A program made the position numbers and the translations under genes. From the NCBI GenBank assembly GCA_948468495.1, contig CAOKJI010000145.1:1-5853 (forward strand): 5,853 nt of DNA. Reading direction: 5' to 3'. Origin of the DNA: an uncultured Dorea sp. (GTDB lineage Bacteria; Bacillota_A; Clostridia; Lachnospirales; Lachnospiraceae). Below are positions 1-5,853 of the stretch, in pieces; the stretch's first letter is position 1, and each line of letters starts with the position of its first letter. The notes below the pieces were generated by a model. That model was not told the DNA's origin and searched no databases. It was given only the letters and a program-made list of their open reading frames with translations.

Positions 1-85
1 TCATTATACCAATTGGTGATTGAAGTGTAAAGTCTCGGGCTGAACTGGATTGTTACATAGCGAATACTCTGGTATGAAGAAACGC

Positions 86-114
86 TTTACACAAAATTTA
101 CTTATTGTTATAAT
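86..114 (+). promoter_or_regulatory. Sigma-A promoter of the SorC-family regulator
   Basis: TTTACA at 86-91 and a perfect TATAAT at 109-114 are separated by exactly 17 bases, so one base of the -35 differs from consensus. Transcription would start near 121, giving a leader of about 60 bases before the ATG at 181. The -35 is embedded in CTTTACAC (85-92), the reverse complement of GTGTAAAG at 25-32. The -10 lies in a partly symmetric AT-rich stretch (TTATT...AATAA, 103-117). Either could serve as an operator, but that is inference. Confidence 0.85.
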
Positions 115-180
115 AAAATCATCTTAAGAAACAGCGCATTGTATCACCCGCAGACCTATACACGCCAGAAGGAGACCATC

Positions 181-1143
181 ATGTCAATATCGCAGGAACA
201 CCGTTATTATCTGAAATTAAAAGCATTATACTACTTATATGAAAAGGGCTATACACAGACAGAGATTGCCAAACGTCTCAGCATTTCCCGCGTTACCTTA
301 AGCCGGCTTCTGGAGGAAGCAAAGGCTGAGGGCATGATAAAATTCGAGATTATAGATATCCGGGGCGCCATGAAGATCCTTCAATTGGAAGAACGCATAC
401 GCCAGCAATTCGGTCTGGAAGATATCAAGCTGGTAGACTGTCCCAATGCCGACGCTGACAATGTCACGAAAAAGATTGCGTCCGAGGCCGCCGTTTATTT
501 CGAGCAGCTCCTTCACAGTAATATGAAGATTGGATTAACATGGGGCAGGACTTTGAACAACATGATTGAATCCCTGTCTCCGGACAAAACCGTCAAAGAC
601 CTGCTGGTCTATACGCTGGTAGGCGGGTCTTCTCAGAGCGTGGATTTCCAGCCGAATATTCTGGCTCAGCATATTATTGATAAATATGACGGCCGGGCGA
701 ATATCCTGACCGCGCCCTTTATGTGCCAGAGCGAAGAACTGTGCACCGCAATCAAACAGGAGCCGACCATCTCTTCCATCCTTCTGGCCTCCCACAATCT
801 GGACGTCACGCTGGTGGGGATTGGCGAAGCGCCGGTACGGGACGCCGACCATTTATCGGACTATCCATTTGACACGCCAATGATTAATGAACTGGTGGAC
901 GCCCATGCCGCCGGGGACATCTGCGGGAATTTCTTTGATATTCAGGGGAATTTGTGCGAGACCACGCTGAAAAACCGTATTGTCTCCATTGATATCCGGG
1001 AGCTGCCGCACCACAAGCGGGTAATCGGAATCGGCGGCGGAGAAAAAAAGATTCAGTCTATTCTGGGCGCTTTGAACGGACATTATCTGCACGTGCTGAT
1101 TACGGATGTGCAGACGGCGGAGAAAGTGCTGGATTTGGTCTAA
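181..1143 (+). CDS. SorC-family (sugar-binding domain) transcriptional regulator
   Basis: A complete 320-residue DNA-binding regulator of the SorC/DeoR type, which usually controls carbohydrate uptake or catabolism operons in response to a phosphorylated sugar. Residues about 23-44 form a helix-turn-helix (GYTQTEIAKRLSISRVTLSR). The rest is the NagB-like effector domain, with GLTWGRTL at 118-125 (phospho-sugar binding loop), LVGIGE at 211-216, GDICGNFFDIQG at 245-256 and a C-terminal GIGGGEKK...ALNG...LITDVQTAEKVL stretch typical of the family. Length matches the usual 310-330. I chose ATG at 181 because AAGGAGA at 168-174 sits just upstream with good spacing; an in-frame TTG at 139 lacks a ribosome site. 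Its own strong promoter lies at 86-114. No sugar operon is visible downstream, so its target may lie to the left of the window or elsewhere; the ligand cannot be read from sequence. Confidence 0.93.
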   Translation: MSISQEHRYYLKLKALYYLYEKGYTQTEIAKRLSISRVTLSRLLEEAKAEGMIKFEIIDIRGAMKILQLEERIRQQFGLEDIKLVDCPNADADNVTKKIASEAAVYFEQLLHSNMKIGLTWGRTLNNMIESLSPDKTVKDLLVYTLVGGSSQSVDFQPNILAQHIIDKYDGRANILTAPFMCQSEELCTAIKQEPTISSILLASHNLDVTLVGIGEAPVRDADHLSDYPFDTPMINELVDAHAAGDICGNFFDIQGNLCETTLKNRIVSIDIRELPHHKRVIGIGGGEKKIQSILGALNGHYLHVLITDVQTAEKVLDLV

Positions 1144-1157
1144 GGAGATTAGCTTAA

Positions 1158-1452
1158 GTGAGTGTAATGAGAAAAGAAAATATCTATACAATCGATGATA
1201 TCTATGCTTTGCCCGATGGAACGCGCGCAGAACTGGGTGATAGAAATTGTATATCCCGGCAGTCGTAAAATGGATTATTATAAGAAATTATTTCAGTATC
1301 GTACCGCAGGAGTCAGAGAGTACTGGGTGGTTGATTCAGACAGGCAAATCATAACCGTTTATAGCTTTGAACAGGATAATATGGAAGAATATCCTTTTGG
1401 TACGGAAGTTCCGGTTGGTATATACGAGGGGTTCCGCATAAAAATAGTTTAA
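1158..1452 (+). pseudogene. Uma2-family (DUF820) nuclease remnant with internal deletion
   Basis: Uma2 proteins are PD-(D/E)XK-fold nucleases of roughly 180-200 residues. The family N-terminus is seen in one frame from GTG 1158 (IYTIDDIYALPDGTRAEL, ending at 1235; GGAG at 1144-1147, 10 bases upstream; an in-frame TAA directly precedes the GTG). This frame stops at TAA 1266-1268. The family C-terminus is seen in another frame from about 1231: NWVIEIVYPGSRKMDYYKKL, then AGVREYWVVDSD and a final PVGIYEGFRIKI, stopping at 1450-1452. About 85-95 codons normally found between these pieces are missing, including the PD motif of the active site. The Glu-containing WVIEIV strand remains. The junction falls at GAACTGG (1230-1236). 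An 85-residue ORF from ATG 1195 covers the C-terminal piece, but its first dozen residues are out-of-frame N-terminal sequence. It is almost certainly non-functional as a nuclease. Confidence 0.85.
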
Positions 1453-1456
1453 AGAA

Positions 1457-1496
1457 GTATATCCTCCGGGCATTATGGGGCGCCCGGAGGGTATAC
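1457..1496 (-). terminator. Hairpin, possible terminator for - strand transcription
   Basis: GTATATCCTCCGGGC (1457-1471) and GCCCGGAGGGTATAC (1482-1496) form a 15-bp stem with one non-Watson-Crick position and a 10-base loop. Read on the - strand, the stem is followed by TTCTTTAAAC, a modest T-rich tail, so it could stop transcription coming from the coiled-coil gene through the repeat block. On the + strand the stem is followed by CTTGCGAAAC, without a T tract, so it is a poor terminator in that direction. The right arm is also the start of the first 46-bp repeat. Confidence 0.5.
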
Positions 1497-1592
1497 CTTG
1501 CGAAACGGCCGCATGGCCATTAGGGGTGCCCGGAGGGTATACCTTGTAAAACGGCCGCATGGCCATTAGGGGTGCCCGGAGGGTATACCTTG
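1482..1592. repeat. 46-bp tandem direct repeat, about 2.4 copies, palindrome-rich
   Basis: The 19-base core GCCCGGAGGGTATACCTTG occurs at 1482-1500, 1528-1546 and 1574-1592, an exact 46-base period. The two complete units (1482-1527, 1528-1573) differ only at two adjacent bases after the core (CG versus TA). The third copy is cut after the core. Each unit carries short palindromes: GGTATACC, CGGCCG and ATGGCCAT, the last two forming GGCC-GCAT-GGCC. A weak partial match (CATTATGGGG, 1471-1480) precedes the first unit. The block fills most of the space between two convergent genes and is more GC-rich than its surroundings. The period is not a multiple of three, so it is not a coding repeat. Confidence 0.93.
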
Positions 1593-1603
1593 TGAAAATT
1601 TCA

Positions 1604-2212
1604 CTATAATCTCAATAAAGCTTCTATCTGAGCGGTTAGCCGCTCTGTTCTCTCTATCTTTTCCAGCCTATGTTCTGCTGCAGTTGACCCCAGCTCCATC
1701 TCTGACTTACACACCTGTTTATCGCCTTCCCGCCTGATACGCACCTGCTCTGTTGTCTGCGTCTTATCCAGGCTCACAGCCAGTTCCGTCAGTTTAGCGG
1801 CGCTCTCATCCAACGATTCCTCCGCCGTCTTATTCTGCGGCTTCTGGTATGTATGACTTTGCTCCGGCTCATTTTCCGCCTGCTTCGCTATCTCTGCGGC
1901 AATCTGATTATCCAGCTCTTCTAACTGTTTCTCATATTCCTCTAACTGCTCCTGAAGACCGGAAGATACTGTTCCTCTCTCTTCATCCAGCGCCCCTTTC
2001 ATCAGGGAGTCTTTATTCATCTGCAGCAGTTCCTTCTGACACATCAGATTCGCCAGCAGGTTCGCCGACTTTCCCTGCTGGGAAATAACCGCGCTGTCGC
2101 TCCGTATCATTCCTCCGGTTTGGAGCGCAGTCCCGCCCTGTTTCTGATTCATAGCCGGATTCAACACGCCTGCCTGGAAAATCTCTGCCGTCTGTCCTGC
2201 ATAGATTCGCAT
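1604..2212 (-). CDS. Hypothetical coiled-coil protein of unknown function
   Basis: A 202-residue protein that I cannot assign to a named family. The start at 2212 is well supported: AAGGAGG at 2221-2227 lies eight bases upstream of the ATG. The N-terminal 35 residues are Gly/Gln/Ala-rich with no signal peptide or membrane segment. Residues about 48-72 (SANLLANLMCQKELLQMNKDSL region) look helical. Residues about 86-114 form a strong Glu/Lys/Leu heptad pattern (LQEQLEEYEKQLEELDNQIA), a likely coiled coil. Residues 115-135 are polar and probably disordered. A second charged helical stretch covers about 137-202 and ends in EALLRL. The protein is probably cytosolic. It lies 117 bases downstream of the sensor kinase on the same strand, which may mean co-transcription or shared regulation, but I see no convincing promoter in the gap. 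The stop codon overlaps a small palindrome, GTGAAAATTTCAC (1592-1604). Confidence 0.8.
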   Translation of the reverse strand: MRIYAGQTAEIFQAGVLNPAMNQKQGGTALQTGGMIRSDSAVISQQGKSANLLANLMCQKELLQMNKDSLMKGALDEERGTVSSGLQEQLEEYEKQLEELDNQIAAEIAKQAENEPEQSHTYQKPQNKTAEESLDESAAKLTELAVSLDKTQTTEQVRIRREGDKQVCKSEMELGSTAAEHRLEKIERTERLTAQIEALLRL

Positions 2213-2329
2213 GATTCATTCCTCCTTGCTGTTATCTCATTTCATTTATGGTAAACGGCACATTCATCTGTCGTTCACTATAGATATCAGTCAGAAGGCT
2301 GCCTCTCTTAATACACCTGTCACAGACGG

Positions 2330-3643
2330 TCATTTTTCTGTTGCCAAAGGCAGGGGAATCATCACGCTCAATACAAAACAGGAATCAATTTTAATGTCCA
2401 TCACTCCCCCATATCGTTCAACAACCGACCTCATATTCTGTAAACCAATTCCATGCCCTCTGACGCGCTTTACAGACGCCTCTCTCCCCTCCTGTACAGG
2501 AACCGGAGAATCAATAGGGTTCTTAACCTCCAATATCCAGTAATCCCCGCGCATTCCGGCCCTTACCCGTATCCACCCAGGAGTTCGTCCGTCTTCATCG
2601 CCCCGCATGCAGGCTTCAATCGCGTTATCCAGCGCATTTGCCAGCAGACAGCAAAGATCAACAGGCGCCATCTGTTCCTCCTTAGGCGCACACATGGAAA
2701 TGTCCATATCAATCCCTAATCCTTTCGCCTGCTGGTATTTGGGATTCAGCAATGCATCTGCAAAAATCGACCCTGTCTGCACTGCAGATTGTCCCGCTTC
2801 CATACGAAGATTCCATTCTTCTAAATATTTGGCCGCCGCTTCCTTCCTGCCTTCTGACAGCAGTTCCGCCAGACACAATCTATGGTTCCTGATATCATGC
2901 CGAATCTTCATCATCTGCTCGTATTGCATCGTCACAACTTCCGTATGCCGCTCCATCATCTGAGCCTGCTGACTCTTAAGCCGTCCCTCCAGATTCGCCT
3001 CTAATCTGACAATACAGTATACATGAAGTACTACGCCGCAGAATGCTATCAGGCTGCATAGAATTGCCGTAGCAAGCGCCGTCTCCGAAGTCCAGTCGCT
3101 GACGCCGCCAAACATTACCGTTAACATAGAAACCGACGCATAGATAAACAGAATCACTGGCATCAGATAGAATGCATCCTGCTTCCCAAAATCCTGCCTG
3201 AGTATACAGAGCTTCCGCTGCAATATTTCCATCATCGCAAACTGTACCAGACAGGCCGCAACGCCGACAGCACTGATAACCATGTCGGAGCAGCCCTCCT
3301 TTCCCCGCCCAATCGCCAGACCGTCTAATAAAATGAAAAGCATATCAAATACCAGCTCTGCTCCGCAGTACATCCACAGTGTAAAGAAGAACTTCTTTAT
3401 CACACTTCCATAAAATAACAGCAGATTGAGCAAAAATGCACAGCCGCATAGATAAAAGAGGTTTTCTCTCAGCGTAACAGCCAGAGAAAGCCTCACATTT
3501 ATTTGCCCATATATTATATTTCCTAAATAAAACCACAGATACGTATATCGGACTTTTGAGCCAAGCATTTTATCCAGAAAACGGTATCTGAGATAGGTAT
3601 CCAGAAACCCCCATAGAATTGTCCCTGCAGCCGCTAAATTCAA
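2330..3643 (-). CDS. GHKL-domain sensor histidine kinase, AgrC-like
   Basis: A 437-residue membrane sensor kinase of the AgrC/VirS (HPK10-like) type, partner of the adjacent LytTR regulator. The N-terminal ~212 residues hold about six or seven hydrophobic segments (roughly 34-46, 62-80, 84-106, 121-140, 157-179, 188-212, with a weaker one near the start). These are followed by a cytoplasmic helical linker (about 215-245), the phospho-acceptor H box KIRHDIRNH with H249, and an ATPase domain. The N box is LLANALDNAIEA with N336 and N340; the G box is RGHGIGLQNM at 395-404. These are the GHKL features, and nothing catalytic looks lost. Translation appears to start at TTG 3643, which overlaps the regulator's TGA (TTGA), with GGGG about eight bases upstream; the overlap implies translational coupling. 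AgrC relatives usually sense a cyclic peptide, but no agrB or agrD is present here, so the signal is unknown. Confidence 0.92.
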   Translation of the reverse strand: MNLAAAGTILWGFLDTYLRYRFLDKMLGSKVRYTYLWFYLGNIIYGQINVRLSLAVTLRENLFYLCGCAFLLNLLLFYGSVIKKFFFTLWMYCGAELVFDMLFILLDGLAIGRGKEGCSDMVISAVGVAACLVQFAMMEILQRKLCILRQDFGKQDAFYLMPVILFIYASVSMLTVMFGGVSDWTSETALATAILCSLIAFCGVVLHVYCIVRLEANLEGRLKSQQAQMMERHTEVVTMQYEQMMKIRHDIRNHRLCLAELLSEGRKEAAAKYLEEWNLRMEAGQSAVQTGSIFADALLNPKYQQAKGLGIDMDISMCAPKEEQMAPVDLCCLLANALDNAIEACMRGDEDGRTPGWIRVRAGMRGDYWILEVKNPIDSPVPVQEGREASVKRVRGHGIGLQNMRSVVERYGGVMDIKIDSCFVLSVMIPLPLATEK

Positions 3644-4350
3644 AATATATCCCCGCTTTCCTTCAAATACCGTATAAATGCCAGCTCAAACATCCCACGC
3701 CTGCGCTTCGACAACGGAATGCTCTCCTCATTATCCAGCCGGATGTCCTGTTTGTCGTAGCTTATTACACGACTCAGATTCACAATATAGCTCCGGTGGC
3801 ACTTTAAAAACACATCCGGAAGTACAGACTCCAAATCTTCTAAACTTCTGTAAAATGAAATCGTTTCCCCCGCCGTATGCAGATAAATCTTCCTGTTCTG
3901 CACTTCCAGATATCTGATCTCACTGAAAGGAATCCGACGCACCGCCGTCCCCTGTCTGACTGCAATTGACTGTTCCCGCTCTCTTTCCAGTGAGGAGCAG
4001 CAGTTCAGAAGTAACTCTTCTAACTTCTTCAGATTAACAGGTTTTACCAGATAATGATATGCCTGTACATCGTATGCCTCGACCGCATAGCGTTCATATG
4101 ATGTAATAAAGATAATTTTCCCTTCATCTCCCCGTCTGCGCAGCCGTTTCGCCAATTCCATTCCGCTGCAGGGCTCCATAACAATATCAAGCAGCAGGAT
4201 ATCGAATGCCTCTTTGGCCAGAAGCGCAGCCCCATTCACAAACGTCTCTAACCGGCTGGCAATCTGATGCTTATCCAATATTCCTTGAACCATACCTGTT
4301 AACCGCTCCAGAAATAGCGGCTCATCTTCACACACTGCAATCCGTATCAA
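3640..4350 (-). CDS. LytTR-family response regulator, AgrA/VirR-like
   Basis: A 236-residue response regulator: an N-terminal receiver domain (about 1-120) with the acidic pair at E8/D9, phospho-acceptor D55 in LLLDIVM, T83/S84 in FITSYE and K103 in YLVKPVN, then a C-terminal LytTR DNA-binding domain (about 135-232) with the hallmark FLKCHRSYIVNL at 181-192 and IPLSKRRR at 211-218. All key receiver residues are present. It should be phosphorylated by the overlapping downstream GHKL kinase and bind paired direct repeats at target promoters. The likely start is TTG 4350, since the protein opens with MIRIAVCEDE at the normal position for this family and a purine-rich GGAAGGCGGGGG run lies just upstream. 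It follows lplA by 75 bases with no convincing terminator, so lplA, regulator and kinase may share a transcript. Targets cannot be deduced from this window. Confidence 0.94.
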   Translation of the reverse strand: MIRIAVCEDEPLFLERLTGMVQGILDKHQIASRLETFVNGAALLAKEAFDILLLDIVMEPCSGMELAKRLRRRGDEGKIIFITSYERYAVEAYDVQAYHYLVKPVNLKKLEELLLNCCSSLEREREQSIAVRQGTAVRRIPFSEIRYLEVQNRKIYLHTAGETISFYRSLEDLESVLPDVFLKCHRSYIVNLSRVISYDKQDIRLDNEESIPLSKRRRGMFELAFIRYLKESGDIF

Positions 4351-4425
4351 AGTTACCCCCGCCTTCCTCTCTTCTTTTCAAACACGCGCTAGCAACAGAC
4401 ATTACATCGTCATATCCCAAACTCC

Positions 4426-5424
4426 TTACAAATCCACTCTCCGAATCCACGCTTCCATATCCCGAAACATCTCTTCTTTCTCTGGAATATCCGAGTGCAG
4501 CTTCCCAATTGCGTCTCCCATCGCCTGATTATGATACCGAATCCCCTTAAGCGCCTCTGGAATCTCCTGTATCACTTCCGGCTTCAGGGAATCCGAATAA
4601 ACCGCTACGTCCGCAACCTGTCCGCTGTCCACCTGGAACTGAATATCCACCTGTCCCCAGTCAAACCGTTCAGACACTTCATACTGAAATTCAAATTTTC
4701 TTCCGTACACCCAGTCCCAGGAGGAATATTTCTCATATAATTCCTGAACGGCCTGTTTGTCCAGTTCCTCTTCTTTCATAATGTGGCTTGGATATCCATA
4801 TACTTCCTCAAATGTCTCCTTCAGCGCTGCCTTCAGCCGTTCTATGGTAAGCTCCGGATTATAGCAAATCAGATTCGTCACTCTGGAGCGGACGGATTGG
4901 ATTCCCTTGGATTCCAGCTTTTTCTTCGATACATTCAAATATTTATTCAGCTCTCCAAGCTTCACATCCACCATAATGGTTCCATGATGATAGCACCGCC
5001 CCTTGTGCTCATGAAATGCATTGCCGGAAAACTTCTGTCCCTCCACCAGAATATCATTTCTTCCGGAAGCCTCCGCATGAATCCCAAGCTTCTGCACCGC
5101 CTTCAGGATAACCTCAAGCTGCTTTTTCAGATTATAATTCTCCTTGCTGACCAGAAAGGTGAAGTTCAGATTGCCCAAATCATGGAACACCGCGCCGCCG
5201 CCGGAAATACGCCTTGCAATCACCGCGCCGTCCTCTTCAATCTTACTAATCTGGCATTCCTTCCATGCATTCTGGTTCTTGCCGATTACAATCGTGTTCT
5301 CGTTCTGCCATAGATACAGAATCGCCTCATCTTCCCCACATCTGGAAAACAGATATTCCTCCATAGCCAGATTCTTATGCGGATTCACACCTGTACTCTC
5401 GATATACGTTGTCTTCTTAATCAT
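4426..5424 (-). CDS. lplA: Lipoate--protein ligase A
   Basis: A 332-residue full-length lipoate-protein ligase. It uses ATP to make lipoyl-AMP from scavenged lipoate and transfers the lipoyl group to a lysine of carrier domains such as glycine-cleavage H protein or 2-oxoacid dehydrogenase E2. The family signature RRISGGGAVFHD lies at 71-82, GRNDI at 121-125 and the catalytic lysine motif KFSGNA at 131-136 (K131), with HHGTIMVD at 146-153. The C-terminal ~90 residues (from about 240) match the accessory domain of two-domain LplA enzymes, so no separate LplB is needed. ATG at 5424 is supported by AGGAG at 5431-5435, six bases upstream. No lipoate-dependent enzyme gene is visible nearby. The upstream region is dominated by the 167-bp palindrome, so its promoter is uncertain; it may be read from the HD hydrolase gene or from a site within the palindrome. 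Confidence 0.96.
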   Translation of the reverse strand: MIKKTTYIESTGVNPHKNLAMEEYLFSRCGEDEAILYLWQNENTIVIGKNQNAWKECQISKIEEDGAVIARRISGGGAVFHDLGNLNFTFLVSKENYNLKKQLEVILKAVQKLGIHAEASGRNDILVEGQKFSGNAFHEHKGRCYHHGTIMVDVKLGELNKYLNVSKKKLESKGIQSVRSRVTNLICYNPELTIERLKAALKETFEEVYGYPSHIMKEEELDKQAVQELYEKYSSWDWVYGRKFEFQYEVSERFDWGQVDIQFQVDSGQVADVAVYSDSLKPEVIQEIPEALKGIRYHNQAMGDAIGKLHSDIPEKEEMFRDMEAWIRRVDL

Positions 5425-5467
5425 ATCAGTCTCCTCTCTCCTGTATCTTCTTTCTTCTATTCACGCC

Positions 5468-5634
5468 TCTAGTACAGCGTTACATAATTAGCAATGAATA
5501 ATGTGCTTGATATCTGTGTCAAATGTGCGTCTACAAACCGACGGCGTAGCGGGCTACGTCTAGGATTGGTAGCGTGCATCTGACTCAGATAGCAAGTGCA
5601 GAATTCACTGTTAATTACGCAAGGCTGTACTAGA
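5468..5634. repeat. 167-bp long imperfect palindrome (MITE-like element or structured RNA)
   Basis: The left arm (5468-5550) and the reverse complement of the right arm (5553-5634) align along their whole length with a single one-base indel. I count about 62 identical positions of 82, leaving a 2-base loop (GG, 5551-5552). The ends are the best conserved: TCTAGTACAGC against GCTGTACTAGA, then TAATTA on both sides (5485-5490 and 5612-5617), TATCTG.GTC (5511-5520) and GTAGC/GCTAC at the tip. Similarity stops abruptly at both edges. Six of the mismatches would be G-U pairs if the + strand were RNA and about five if the - strand were. It starts one base beyond the HD hydrolase stop codon and ends 43 bases before lplA. 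No ORF of note lies within it. Confidence 0.88.
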
Positions 5635-5635
5635 A

Positions 5636-5853
5636 TTACTCCGGCTGATAGCTATCCATATATTCACTCACCGACGCCTCGCAGCTTCGCATCGCCAGTA
5701 TGGTCTTCTCAAATAATTCGCTCAAATCCCACCCCAGACGCTCTGCTCCTTCTGCAATCACTTCTCTGGAACAGCCGGCGGCAAAACGCTTGTCCTTAAA
5801 TTTCTTCTTCAGACTCTTCACTTCCATATCCATCACACTCTTTGACGGCCGCA
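5636..5853 (-). CDS. HD-superfamily hydrolase, C-terminal part (cut by window edge)
   Basis: The reading frame is open to the window edge, so only the last 71 residues are visible, stopping at TAA 5636-5638. The visible stretch begins RPSKSVMDMEVKSLKKKFKD, then KRFAAGCSREVI and a GAERLGWDL helix. From memory this pattern matches the C-terminal tail of a family of about 190-residue predicted HD-superfamily phosphohydrolases (COG2316-like), in which RPSK follows the metal-binding HD core. The HD motif itself would lie outside the window, so catalytic integrity cannot be judged. Internal GTG/ATG codons at 5836 and 5833 are not the start, since the similarity extends upstream of them. It is transcribed toward the palindrome and lplA. 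The substrate is unknown. Confidence 0.75.
   Translation of the reverse strand, partial: RPSKSVMDMEVKSLKKKFKDKRFAAGCSREVIAEGAERLGWDLSELFEKTILAMRSCEASVSEYMDSYQPE

Noticed and set aside
139..180. Longer SorC regulator starting at TTG 139
   Set aside because: The extra 14 residues have no family character and TTG 139 has no ribosome site, while ATG 181 has AAGGAGA at the right distance.
1336..1566. A - strand reading frame across the 46-bp repeats with a Pro/Gly-rich translation
   Set aside because: The 46-base period is not a multiple of three, there is no ribosome site, and the frame runs antisense into the Uma2 remnant; it is a chance frame in GC-rich repeats.
1482..1592. CRISPR array
   Set aside because: The full 46-base unit is repeated almost identically, so there are no unique spacers, and no cas gene is present.
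2213..2329. LytTR operator upstream of the coiled-coil gene
   Set aside because: Only one weak partial match to the GTT-containing half-site (near GCCGTTTAC on the - strand) and no paired copy at the expected spacing.
4351..4425. A small AgrD-like signal peptide gene between lplA and the response regulator
   Set aside because: Possible starts give only ATG-ACG-ATG-stop or a frame running into the regulator; no amphipathic leader or cysteine loop with a charged tail is seen.
4783..5313. A 176-residue + strand frame antisense to lplA
   Set aside because: The opposite strand encodes a full-length, motif-complete LplA; the + strand frame has no ribosome site or recognisable domain.
5540..5560. 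Simple rho-independent terminator at GCGTAGCGGGCTACG
   Set aside because: There is no T tract on either side, and this short stem is just the tip of the 167-bp palindrome.

Overview
The window looks like a chromosomal segment of a low-to-moderate GC Firmicute, most likely a gut Lachnospiraceae (Clostridium cluster XIVa) relative. I infer this from strong AAGGAGG-type ribosome binding sites, frequent TTG starts, an Agr/VirR-type two-component pair and the protein styles; no marker gene fixes the genus. There are six genes or gene remnants plus three non-coding structures.

Left part (1-1452, + strand): a near-consensus sigma-A promoter (86-114) drives a complete SorC-family sugar-responsive transcriptional regulator (181-1143). 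Fourteen bases after its stop is a Uma2-family (DUF820) nuclease remnant. It has the family N-terminus and C-terminus but has lost the middle, including part of the catalytic core, and the two halves are in different frames.

Middle junction (1453-1603): a GC-rich block of 46-bp tandem repeats built from nested palindromes separates the + strand genes from the convergent - strand genes. Its left edge forms a 15-bp-stem hairpin that could end transcription arriving from the right.

Right part (1604-5853, all - strand; transcription order runs from high to low coordinates): the C-terminus of an HD-superfamily hydrolase cut by the window edge; a 167-bp imperfect palindrome that begins one base after that gene's stop; lplA, lipoate-protein ligase; a LytTR response regulator; a GHKL (AgrC-like) sensor kinase overlapping the regulator by 3 nt; and a coiled-coil, low-complexity protein of unknown function. 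No convincing terminator separates lplA from the two-component pair, so they may be co-transcribed. No agrB/agrD peptide-signal genes are visible, so the sensor's ligand is unknown.

The most notable non-gene feature is the 167-bp palindrome at 5468-5634 (about 62 of 82 positions match, with a 2-nt loop). It looks like a MITE-like element or a large structured RNA in the space upstream of lplA. Second is the 46-bp palindromic tandem repeat. I saw no complete new multi-gene defence or mobile system.
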